Notes under the pieces: model-generated
Databases searched by the model: none
What the model saw: the letters and a program-made list of their open reading frames with translations, nothing else
Told to the model about the DNA's origin: nothing
Source of the DNA: Streblospio benedicti
Lineage: Eukaryota; Annelida; Polychaeta; Spionida; Spionidae
Direction of reading: 5' to 3'
Assembly: GCA_019095985.1 (NCBI GenBank)
Contig: CM032666.1
Coordinates: 36,074,161 to 36,138,160 of the forward strand
DNA length: 64,000 bases
In this document: piece after piece, positions 48,401 to 57,300 of the stretch
How the letters are laid out: each line of letters opens with the position of its first letter
Numbering within the stretch: the stretch's first letter is position 1
Translations under genes and position numbers: made by a program

Positions 48401-51400
48401 CTATTTTTCACGATCCCAATTTAGGCCTGCCACAACCCCGCTTTTCAACGGTTGATACTGTATGGGCACTTGCTTTAAAAAGCGGTTGCTGAGTGGCTGG
48501 TCCATGACCTCTTGGAATAGTGGCAAGCCAAGAATATAGGAGGTAGGGTTGGGCTGGGGGTTATAAGTATGTCGCATGTGGGGAATAGACAGAAAGGGAA
48601 GCATTTGTGCTTTCAAAGAAAAGGTGCAATGTGAGGGAAACGGCTGAAAAAGAGGAGTGTGGGAGTAACAGCCGAAATGAGGGGCGTGAGGAAAAAGGAC
48701 CCCAAAAGAGAGATGTGGTATTTCTTGACCCATTAAAATCAACTTTGCCTTCCTACTTCCACCCCCCCCCCCCCCGCCACACACACACAAAGCTGTTGTT
48801 TTTGCAGTGAACATTACCTTTTCCCTGGGGTATTGTGAAGTCTCCGCCCACCTGCTGCCAGCCTTGATCTTCTCTCACCAGCGGATTAGCGGAAAATCCC
48901 AGCGTCTCCATGCCACCTGCACAAGCACGGTGGATGAGCAAAGAATCCTACTACCAGTTAGGGATACACTATAATATGTTTGTATTCATTTCTGTTTTAA
49001 AAGCTGCAAAGCCACTTTCATCCTGGGTCTATCTTTTTCAGGAAACATTTAGACTCAGTGTCACAATAAAAGAATGAAATATTGAATAAAAATAGAAAAC
49101 AGATAATTTATTCATCTTTTTTTTACATTGTTGTGAGAATCGGAAATTAGGGTATTATTTCTAAAGTATGGAGCGTGATATTTTGTCAGTTTACTTTCAG
49201 AAATCCGTATATGTCTAGAAACCCATAAACTTGTCCTAGTATCCGAGCAAATTTCATGGGGATCGGATACGTATTTCTTGTACTTTCCCATGTACAAATA
49301 TCTATGTAAGTAATCTTTTTACATAATTGTGACAGAATTAGGGAATGAATTATCTCTAAAATATGAAGTGTATTTGACTAATATTTTGTCCGTTTACGTT
49401 TAGACTTCAATATACGTCTAGAAACCTGTCCTAGCACCTCAGACTTAAAAAGTTTCACAACCATGGTACAAGTATTTCTTGTACTTTCCCCTATAGCCAA
49501 ATAGTAAAATCATGATTTTAGCACCATATATACTATTACGAGCATATATAAAATTTGGCCTTGAAATGAGATGGTTTCCTACGTTTTGCCTGTATGAAAA
49601 ATTTATTATCTGATGTATAACAGATATCAGAGGAAGCTTCTAAACCTATATATAATCCTATACATAATCCGCTAGTTCCAATTCTTACAAGGACCTGAAA
49701 AGACCAATACTATTTCTTTTATTGATTTGTGACATGTTTTTATGTGCTTTTACTATAAGATATGATAGTATGACAGATTATACTTGATAGTACTTGTCCT
49801 GTGTGCTGCTGTTTGCAGAACAGTAGAAACATTAGGACCTCCTCTCCAATGAGACCACCTTTGTAATAAGATCATTTTTCCTCAGTTACCTAGACTTCCA
49901 TGAACAGGCTACCGTCAACCTCTGTAAGAATACCATTTCTCAGTGGTCACAACAAATGGTTCTACTGTACCATAATCTAATGAGTAGTTCGTATAGTGCC
50001 GTCTGTTATATCCCACTTGTAACCTCAGCTTTTATATAGCAAATCTATGGCCTCATAATAGAATCACGATTAATAAAACTTAAACTGACACAGTACTGTA
50101 TATGTAGACGTAATGATCAATTGAAGGGTCATCTCTTCGCAGATGTGCTGCTTTGAGTTTGAAATAGACTTTCTTACAGTAAATCGTTTGTGGATTAACG
50201 ACTGGTGTAAGTCAAACTGGGACTTATAGTCTGGTGTCTTTTGCAACGTTTGCCATTTCAACTGCCAACAAAGATTCTATATGTTTCGGGGTCAAATACA
50301 ACAAAAACAGCGAGGTTCAAATTTTCATGGTGATGGCACAACATTATTACAAGATTTCCGAAATAACCACGCCAGAGTCACATATCGACCACTCATAATG
50401 TAAGATTTATGTCCAATATAATGTTTTTATCAGGAAATATGTCATACTATATATGGCACCAATTGTATTGTGACAGATTAATAGCCTAAATGACCAGCCT
50501 ATTGAAAGAGATTGTTACCATCGGCATATTCCACGCGAACCTGACAGCCAACGGAATCGAACAGAGAATTCGTCTGGCCTACAAGTTTGATCCAGGCAGA
50601 GAAAAAGTAGGAGTTTCCGGGTTGCACCACGTCAGTGATCCAATAGCTCGGCACCCGCCAGCTATCAGGCCTGTACAAAATAATTCATAAAAATGCCACC
50701 ATAATTGAAAAGATGTTCATCTACTATAAATCCAAGACTTTCGAAACATTTTTATCTAAAACCATCACCACTCATGCCAGTGATCATAGTTTAAGTACAC
50801 GGCTGAAGAGCCAATAATTGTAGAGGATTATGATTTTTACTTCTATCCCTAATAGATATAGCTACATGGACCTTAATTGTGGCACCTGTTCACCAAACAC
50901 TTAAGACAGGCACATTAGACTACTTGGCCATTCTGATGTTACTAAAACCCACTTCCTAATCATAAGAAATATTTCAATATATGATTTCATATTATTTTAC
51001 TTGAATAAAGCCTGGAATAGATAAGTATACGATTGAGGTTTCACAGTGTGTATTGCCAAGAATTATGTTTAATTTTCAGTGTAACCTTGCAGAAGGTAAT
51101 TTATCATAGTCGTTTTTTGGTCTTAATAATTGATAAAACTATCAAACATTTGTTTCTGATTGTCCTCCTTAAAGTAAACAAGAATTCAAGTTTTAGTTAT
51201 ATTAAACAACATTTTGGTTATTAATTGTGCTATCAATTCATCACTTTTCATTCTGCACTGAACAACGCAAGTTTTATGACTAATCAGTTTAGATTAAAGA
51301 AAGCTATGGGGGAAAGATGACTTTTAAAAAAAAATCATGGTACGAACTATAGAACGCATGAACGGGTGTCAGAATTTTCTAGAGTCATATTGACGAATTT

Positions 51401-52172
51401 GACAGAGTTTGAGACAAACGGGTCTGTGCGGGCCATTGTATGAGTATTACATCATCAGGGTTCTACTGCAATTAAATAGTTTTTTTTTAGTTTTTACCCC
51501 GCAGATTTGCCCACTAAGTTTGCATTATGAATAAGTTTGAATATTTACAAGAAATATCTATACATAGTTATACCACTTATTTCTTTCAGTTTATCATTTG
51601 ATCATCTGGCAGTCATCATATCCAGAAGTATTCTGCTGAAGTATTCTGTCATACCATTACACATTGGATGATAGTACTCATTGACTGTTCTGTACGACTC
51701 TTCTTGATGTTTCCAAGATTGGACAGCTCCTTTATAAACTGCGACACATCAAGATGAGTAACAGTTTGTAGCCTCATTACGTAACCCATCCATAGAGGTG
51801 AAACAGTACAAGCCCATACTGTATTCATGCATACTCAAAATGGTATTAAAGTTTTTCGTTTGGTGTGATTGTGCATGTGTTTGAAAGAGGAATGAAATGG
51901 AATAAAGACATAAAAATAACCAAAATATGTTTTGGGACTTCTACAGCTATATTTTGAACTAGAAGCATATCTTCTAAAACTTACCTGTTGGTTACATATC
52001 CACTGAACTGTCCCATATGGGCGTCAGTACTGTGTGTTATCGAACAGCTAAAGCAAAACCAGTTATCATTTCCAAATTCTTCCTCAAAATCCGCATTTTT
52101 TAGCAATTCTTCTTGTGCGTGTGTGTGAGTACAACATAGTACGATACTCACAAATACTAATTGCAATTTCAT
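34874..52172 (-). CDS. Secreted GH10 endo-1,4-beta-xylanase-like enzyme with N-terminal carbohydrate-binding domain
   Basis: Thirteen minus-strand exons: 51985-52172, 50519-50670, 48818-48916, 46348-46504, 45755-45800, 43460-43624, 42995-43047, 42606-42743, 39334-39505, 36699-36803, 36029-36150, 35666-35759, 34874-35089. Together 1707 nt, 568 residues, every phase matching. Residues 1-19 are a signal peptide (KLQLVFVSIVLCC). Residues about 23-170 form a CBM4/9-type domain (NADFEEEFGNDNWFCFSC, SAWIKLVG, GWQQVGGDFTIP). The linker RIEQIRMSDLTLK leads into the GH10 barrel: MTRHEFSFGSAV, LRGHTLFWGK, HWDINNEM with acid/base Glu342, RGTPLDAIGLQSH, WITEVS with nucleophile Glu442, then VEGVLLWGFWD. 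Both catalytic glutamates are present, so activity on xylan or a related beta-1,4-glycan, outside the cell or in the gut, is expected (family knowledge). Exon 9 has a broken duplicate at 37270-37444. Confidence 0.93.
35145..35315. mobile_element. GGCAGATCC-end MITE in a GH10 intron
   Basis: TAGGCAGATCCAGGAGG at the left and AACCTGGATCTGTCAG at the right form diverged inverted ends, about 170 bp apart. It lies 55 bp upstream of the last GH10 exon. Confidence 0.55.
36183..36332. mobile_element. GGCAGATCC-end MITE, whole copy
   Basis: Inverted ends GGCAGATCCAGG and CCTGGATCTGCC enclose 150 bp rich in G and C runs, with TA on both sides as a likely target duplication. A close relative lies at 59517-59678 and shares CCACCAAAA, CTTCATTTT and GCGCCCCC interior words. 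Confidence 0.75.
36337..36512. mobile_element. pogo/Tigger-like MITE adjoining the previous element
   Basis: TACAGTAGAACCTCCAATAA to GAAAGGTCATACTGTA with TA ends. It starts 4 bp after the GGCAGATCC element, so the two inserted side by side. Confidence 0.7.
36540..36645. repeat. Purine-rich dispersed repeat
   Basis: GGTTATAAGGAAGTGGGGTG followed by AAAGAGAATGG and GTGGGATTTCTTAAC. Related stretches occur at 9620-9780, 44095-44200 and 48535-48735, each with GGAAGTGGG or GGGGAA words, AAAAGAGGG and GGTTTC/GTATTTCTTGAC. Family unknown. Confidence 0.4.
36930..38100. repeat. Segmental duplication, copy 1 (contains degenerate GH10 exon 9)
   Basis: This stretch and 38972-40165 are direct copies, about 2.04 kb apart, agreeing almost base for base over about 1.15 kb. 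They share a MITE, a GH10 exon and an AT-rich intron segment. This copy carries the altered exon. Confidence 0.93.
37270..37444 (-). pseudogene. Frame-shifted duplicate of GH10 exon 9
   Basis: The copy keeps the acceptor, the sequence for HWDINNEM, the end LFLNDYGCINYGQSAM and the donor. Between about 37365 and 37392 it lacks a net 5 bases relative to the intact exon at 39334-39505, so the frame is lost inside it. Inclusion of this copy in addition to or instead of the intact exon would break the enzyme; it is therefore probably skipped. Alternatively it is an assembly artefact from a divergent allele. Confidence 0.75.
38880..38960. repeat. 16-bp minisatellite, five units
   Basis: Five head-to-tail copies of TTCGGACCAATGGGCC (the last ends in CA). 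The array stops about 12 bp before copy 2 of the segmental duplication. Confidence 0.95.
38972..40165. repeat. Segmental duplication, copy 2 (contains intact GH10 exon 9)
   Basis: Direct copy of 36930-38100. Small differences include indels in A-runs, a (TA)n change near 40022 and a few deletions, indicating an old enough event to diverge slightly. Confidence 0.93.
40290..40590. repeat. Tandem duplication of about 150 bp
   Basis: AACATCATAACATATTGGTC begins the first unit and AACATCATAAGATATTAGTC the second, 150 bp later. The whole unit, including AGCATTTTAACA, is repeated with few changes. Confidence 0.9.
40803..41983 (-). CDS. Nested three-exon gene for a small basic protein of unknown family
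   Basis: Exons 41899-41983, 41428-41610 and 40803-40921 on the minus strand, all with GT-AG borders and matching phases; 128 residues plus stop. It sits wholly inside the GH10 intron between exons 8 and 9 and on the same strand. The N-terminus is a basic amphipathic stretch (MDIGVKESFRRISKLVVKRI) that could target mitochondria or bind nucleic acid or tubulin. The middle is helical and charged (RLLKLFPEWHALEEEVQREF then an Ala run). The C-terminal third is Tyr/Pro-rich (YATPYLVPKDYDFFVPSEEK, FYINSGINDNANYIIHPPKH) and ends very basic. No signal peptide or membrane helix. Small proteins with Tyr/Pro-rich segments of this sort occur among ciliary microtubule proteins, but no specific family is recognised. 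Confidence 0.7.
42390..42482. repeat. (TG)n microsatellite
   Basis: About 90 bp of TG repeats in a GH10 intron, upstream of the nested gene. The frame read through it is not a gene. Confidence 0.95.
43671..44018. repeat. Head-to-head tRNA-like SINE pair forming an inverted repeat
   Basis: The outer flanks AGTTGAAATGACAT and ATGTCATTTCAACT mirror each other, followed inward by AAGTAGACTGATGCAG and CTGCATCAGTCTACTT, then by tRNA-like modules. The plus-strand module (about 43874-43950) has an A-box-like TGGCCTGGGTGGCTAG and a B-box GGGGTTCAAACCCC. The minus-strand module has CTTAGTGGGCTGGTCGC and GGGGTTCGAACCC. The two differ by roughly 15-20 percent. Neither folds obviously as a functional tRNA. 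Confidence 0.8.
44213..45264. repeat. Intronic duplication, copy 1
   Basis: From GCACGGTGGATGAGCAAAGA to ATAGAATCCCGATAAATGAA this intron segment is repeated at 48918-50087, same orientation, 4.7 kb away. Indels are scattered, and a block of about 80 bp near 49600-49680 is present only in copy 2. Confidence 0.92.
45005..45156. mobile_element. pogo-like MITE inside duplication copy 1
   Basis: ACAGTAGAAACGTGAGGACC to ACAGATTCTACTGTA. The same element is found at 49820-49970 in copy 2, so its insertion predates the duplication. Confidence 0.65.
47014..47435. repeat. Foldback element in a GH10 intron
   Basis: ATGGTTGGAAACGCATACTTC at 47098 is mirrored near 47326-47346 (reverse complement ATGGTTAGAAACGCACACTTC). 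The symmetry extends outward to TGTCAAATCCACT and AGTGGATTTGACA. Arms total about 130-150 bp each. No coding capacity. Confidence 0.75.
48190..48330 (-). repeat. tRNA-derived SINE copy
   Basis: On the minus strand CTTCAGTGGTCGTATG is followed by GTAGGTTCACGGTCCC and GGTGATGGCTGTTGAGCAAA. The tail matches the plus-strand SINE at 13990-14240. Confidence 0.6.
48918..50087. repeat. Intronic duplication, copy 2
   Basis: Begins 2 bp upstream (in genome coordinate) of GH10 exon 3, so it contains that exon's polypyrimidine tract and branch region. It is probably the original, from which 44213-45264 was copied. Confidence 0.9.
49820..49972. mobile_element. pogo-like MITE inside duplication copy 2
   Basis: AACAGTAGAAACATTAGGACC to GGTTCTACTGTACC, orthologous by position to the copy at 45005. 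Confidence 0.65.
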
Positions 52173-52649
52173 GTTTAAAATTAGGTTGTTGTGTGAGCTA
52201 CTACATCTTAACTCAACTGTAATTATGTGAACGGTGCATATGTGATTATGATAAAGAAAAGATAACAATACTCTGGGTATATCGTATATAACAAAACAGA
52301 AGCAACATTATTATTTTAATTCTAAATAGAACATGGATTTCAGAAAATATAGTATAAAATTGAATAGACAATTTACATATGAAACAGAAGCTAAGGACGT
52401 CATGAGACATTGATACAATGCTCTTCTTATAAATAATTTTATCAAAAATATCAATCAACTTCAAATACTACATATCAAATAGTTTCCGATATATATGTAT
52501 ACAGGTACAACACATTTGCATAGAATATAGTACAGAAACATTCAACAACATTAATATACCCTAAATATCCACGGAATGGCCCACGATCTTGTAAAGGCCT
52601 AATGCCAACAATATAACGTATAAAATGTCTGCAATATGGAGGTGTTCGT

Positions 52650-53557
52650 GGAGACCGGGGCAAGTTGAAACACGGGGCAAATTGAAACACAGTCAATAGT
52701 TCAAAATTTAATCAATATGTCGTTTTATTGACGTTTGAAACAAGGTATGGGACTTGATATTGATTTGCATACAAAGTGTGGGAGACCCTGAACAAACAAA
52801 GAAAAAGGTTGGAAGAAAAAACATTTTTAAGCCAAGTAAATTTTTGATGTTCTATTGAATTTGTTTAAATTTAATATCATACATGGAATCTTTATAGTCA
52901 ACTTTTCTAACAAAAGTGTATACGTTTGTGCTTTGAATCAAGATATTTTAAGTTTGACGTACATAATGCAGAATAACATTCAGCATGTATTTTAGATGAA
53001 GGTTGGCTGGGGTAAATTGAAACAAAATTCAGGGGGCAGATTGTAACAGCGTTCCAATTTGCCATTCTCACCGATACACCAGAAAAGAATACAATAGAGC
53101 AACAATCCATGATGAACAACAACAAAAAAGTTGAAAAAAAATGAAAAAAAGTTGAAAAAACAAGTGTGACAATCGGATAATTTCTCATAAAGAGGAGTCA
53201 AGAGTGAATGCTGCTCTGTTGGTGTAAGAATTTGTTTGTTTGACTTAATTGTGTATACCAGTAAAGATTAATTGATGATAATAATGTTTTCTTTGTATCA
53301 ATATTACTTATTTTTTCTGTGTTACAACTTACTCTGTGCTTTGTTTCAATCTGCCCACAGTGAGGTAGATTGAAACATATTTTTTCTAACGAAAACTTTG
53401 ATTATTGTTCCTGCTACACATTACTCATCATTACAAGTTTCTTATATGATAGATAATGACTAATAATATCATCATACACAATAAAATTGTAAAAATAGTT
53501 CATAAGTCATGAGATATATGGACAAGAATAAAAAGTGTTTCAACTGCCCTGGTCTCC
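52650..53557. mobile_element. Non-autonomous TIR element with reiterated GGGGCAAATTGAAAC words
   Basis: Left end GGAGACCGGGGCAAGTTGAA and right end (complement) GGAGACCAGGGCAGTTGAAA are inverted. Inside, variants of GGGG(C/T)AAATTGAAAC recur near 52675, 53010 and 53035 and inverted near 53340. No transposase frame. Superfamily not assigned. Confidence 0.7.
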
Positions 53558-53984
53558 CCTATTATCAGGGCTACTATGAATACCAACTCACTATAAAACC
53601 TACCCCCTAAATTGCCAAGTTTCAACCTCAAACATGGGCCTTCACATGAATGTTTTGGGTGCATCTACATGATAGCATGGCTCTGGTAATAAGCCTTTGT
53701 GCTTTTCCAACTCAAATCTCCTGTCTTATTTCCAAAATATCCTATCCCCTTTTAATCCAGATTTTACTTAAGGTGGACAGTGTTGCATAATCCAATGTTA
53801 TGCCAGGGTCTGATATTCCCATTATTAATTGAATATATGCCATATATGTACAGTCGTAATATTGTAGTCATTGTAGTTTGCCAAAATGCATAATCACAGG
53901 TGAGTAGTTTAAGGAACAGAATGATCTTTTATTTTTTCTGTATTTCTCGCCTACTTCACTGAGAATGTTCGGGGATTAAAAATT

Positions 53985-54288
53985 GTGACTGTTGTACGTT
54001 GTACCTGTCTGAACTCTTACAACCATACTCACCACCTAGATTACTGCAGTCATCAAATAACCGATTGCTTAAAGAATTTAGATCAAGAACCAAGTCTTAT
54101 GATGATAGAGCACTTAAAACAGCAGCACCTAAATTATGGAATAAACTTCCACTGTCCATTCGACAATCCAAAACTCTTGAATCCTTTAAATCCCAACTAA
54201 AACACCATTTGTTTAAGGAGGCCTACAAGTGTACATGAACATTTAGTGGAATTCACGCTATATAAATTGTATTGTATTGTATTGTAGC
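53985..54288 (+). mobile_element. LINE 3' end (CR1/L2-like)
   Basis: A frame at 53999-54238 translates to the classic C-terminal tail of non-LTR retrotransposons: LKEFRSRTKSYDDRALKTAA, then PKLWNKLPLSIRQSKTLESF and KSQLKHHLF. It is followed by the ATTGT pentamer tail (54267-54287) that typifies L2/CR1 relatives. This is a 5'-truncated copy; the reverse transcriptase is absent. Confidence 0.88.
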
Positions 54289-54374
54289 TGTTCATTTAAA
54301 GAACAAAGTTTCACATTTTATCATTCAATCCAATTGTTGTCTCCTCCATATTATTGGTACTGTGCTTGAGGGAA

Positions 54375-57300
54375 CTAGTTTCTTGTGAAAAATATTGCCA
54401 ACATCAGAGCACACAGACAGCCAAACCCAACTGTAAAAGAGTGTCGAATGAATTAACGAGGTGGATATTTTTCATAAGGTGGTATTGTCAAAATAATTCC
54501 TTTGTTGATGGGCGTAAGTTCTATTTCTAATCATTACATTTTTTAATGAGTATGTAACACAATGTACTCAGTATACATGTATTTCCATATGTGAGTATTT
54601 CATAGTTTTGAAAATTAAAATATTTAACAAAATGCACTCAACATAATTCAGTTAATGGTCCATAGAATACCCAAATATCGGCCAACTAGATAATAGTTTT
54701 ACCATGGGTTTAAAACGACTAATACATATAAGCATACCTTGAATAGTTGAGCCTGTGTTCAGCGAATCTGGAATGTGAAGACAGTGTTTGTTAATGAAAT
54801 AATGATACTTCTTTACTAGCTAATAATCACTAAATCCACTTGTTGGTAAACAGAAATGTTTCAATTCATGTACAGTCGAACCTGTCTTATGTGGACAAAG
54901 CTGGGAGAAGTGAAAGTATTCACATACAATAGGTTAGCGATGTTCACTTTATATATAATATACATATTGTTGTGGGGGAAAGGAGAAGTGAGAATTGTCC
55001 ACATAATCTAATCGGACTGGTCCACATAGACAGATTCTACTGAATGGGTTGATTTTGAATATCTTGCCCAATTTTTGCAAGATGACCAGCTCGCCCTTCA
55101 TTTCAAACGTCATAACTAGAGTTCTTTCTACTACAAAGTGATATAATCATACAGTTATCATCTATCAATTTAAAACAAACAAAAGAAAAAATATGTAAAA
55201 GTTATGTTTACAGGGGTAGTCGTAGCCGGGACAGGTCTTGCCCCGCACGTCAATGGTGGCCTTCATGTTGATTTTCTCATGACCTGTCATGTATTCCCCT
55301 GCACCTGCGCCACAGGAATTCTCTGTTTTCGTCGTCACGCAGTTCACGTATGTATCAATGCGACTGGTGGAAACAATAAAAAAAAACTATGATTATGTGA
55401 GCATTGGATATTCATCTACTCAAGATTTAGCATAAAAATATAGATATTAAGCAATCTTTTGAGTGATGGCGGCACGGATGGTAAAGGCGATGGACCACTC
55501 TCTACGAGAGGTCAAGTTTGTTTTGTTTTGTTTTGTTTTTGTTTTTTTTTAATTATATCTTGTATCATTGTATTAGATAAATTATTTTGATGATAAATGG
55601 TATAATATAATGAATATCTAATTTTCTATATATATTTTATGAATCGTGCTTCTTCGGGAGCAATGGCACTAGTACAGAAGAACCACTTTTTCTAGACATA
55701 CAGAAGAACCACTATTTCATAAAATATAAGCCGCTCGTAGAGAGTGGCGATGGACTGTTGAAAATCTTAGAGGATTTGACTTATTAAGGCATGCTTCAAT
55801 AAATAGAACAACGAGTACGAAGACTATCTATTCATCATAGTCTTTTGCATGTATTTCCTTTGGCTATCGTGCTCCAGAATTACCTCGTAAAAATAACCTG
55901 TCTCGGTATTGACCATATACATTGTACGTAGAACCTCCCTAATTAGGACCACTTTTGGGACCAGCGTTAGATAGTCTTAATAGAGAGGTGGTCTCTATAC
56001 AGAGGATCAGTTTGGTAGCTTTATGAACGTTTGAGACCATGAAAAGTGGTCTTATTATAGAGGTGGTCTCAATATAGAGGTAGTCTTAACTGGAGGATCT
56101 ACTTTATACGGCTAGTTGTGTGGTGATTTGTTATACAAATAATAACATTGTTGCATTCGTTTAAGCTTGTTTATTTCAAACAGTGTTTAATTGCTTTCAA
56201 AGGAATGATAAATGCAAAACTGGGTTTGTTGTGTAACATGAACTATTTTATCAAGATTCGTTCTTGTAGTGCATAAGGTTTGCCCTTTGATACGCCTCAA
56301 GAACTCACCTGATAAAATAATCAATGTTACAAACTCACCCGCTTTTGTGTATTGAGAGATACATTACATTGCATTTCTTAGATGTCTTAGATATACAGTT
56401 TTTGTCTTCCTTTTAAAATAAATGTATGTGATCCAATTTGGTTCGAGGGGATGGGGCATTTCTCTTGCTTAATAAAACACGACAACTGTTACACAGTATC
56501 AATGAAATTCAACTATTTGACATCAATGTGTATAAATTGATTATATTGAACTTACGCACAAAATTCCGCATTTGTTTTCTTGGAGAGTTCATCCAGTTGC
56601 AGCTGAGTGAGAGAACAACCACGATTAATTTCCTCCTCATTGCTAGTAATGCATGGGCCATATTTCTTGTTCTCTGAAATAGCAAACCCAGTGAACAAAG
56701 TTTTTCGTAGCCATTTTAAGGTAATCCGTGCCTATAATAAGACCCGAAGCATTACTAATATTGATTCTGCCCTTTCTAAGTAACTCGGCTTATTTCGTGA
56801 ATAGCAGCAAACAACTAACCAATATCTTTTTTTTTTTATTTTTTTTTATTTTATCTTTTTTTTTTTTGGGGGGGGCACTAAACTAGCAAAAACTACAGGG
56901 CTCGAAATTAACTTTTTTAGCAAAATTGGTAGCAAAACAGTCAGACTTGGAAGCAAACTGTAAAATAAAGATAATATTGCTTCAAACAAGGTTACATATG
57001 CTAATATTATCGAATACTAATCAGTCTTTAACATCATTTCATCAAGAGGTAAAATAACTATAAGTCAGTTCAATCTATAAGCAAATAATGATCAAATTAG
57101 ATCAAAGACATGGTTTTTATTGTATTATCTCTTGCTGCAATGCACATATCCATAACATGATATTATGTTTGAAAAAGCAGAATTATTTCTAGGTGTCAAC
57201 TATAATATTAAGTGTACAACTTAATCCACCAAATGCTAATCATAATGGATGAATGATTAGCAACTGATCTATACTCACTTGTAATTTGTATGTGACAATG

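Noticed and set aside
53999-54238. 79-codon frame with a conserved-looking SYDDRALKTAAPKLWN motif as a host gene
   Set aside because: It is the C-terminal tail of a LINE ORF2 followed by the element's ATTGT tail.
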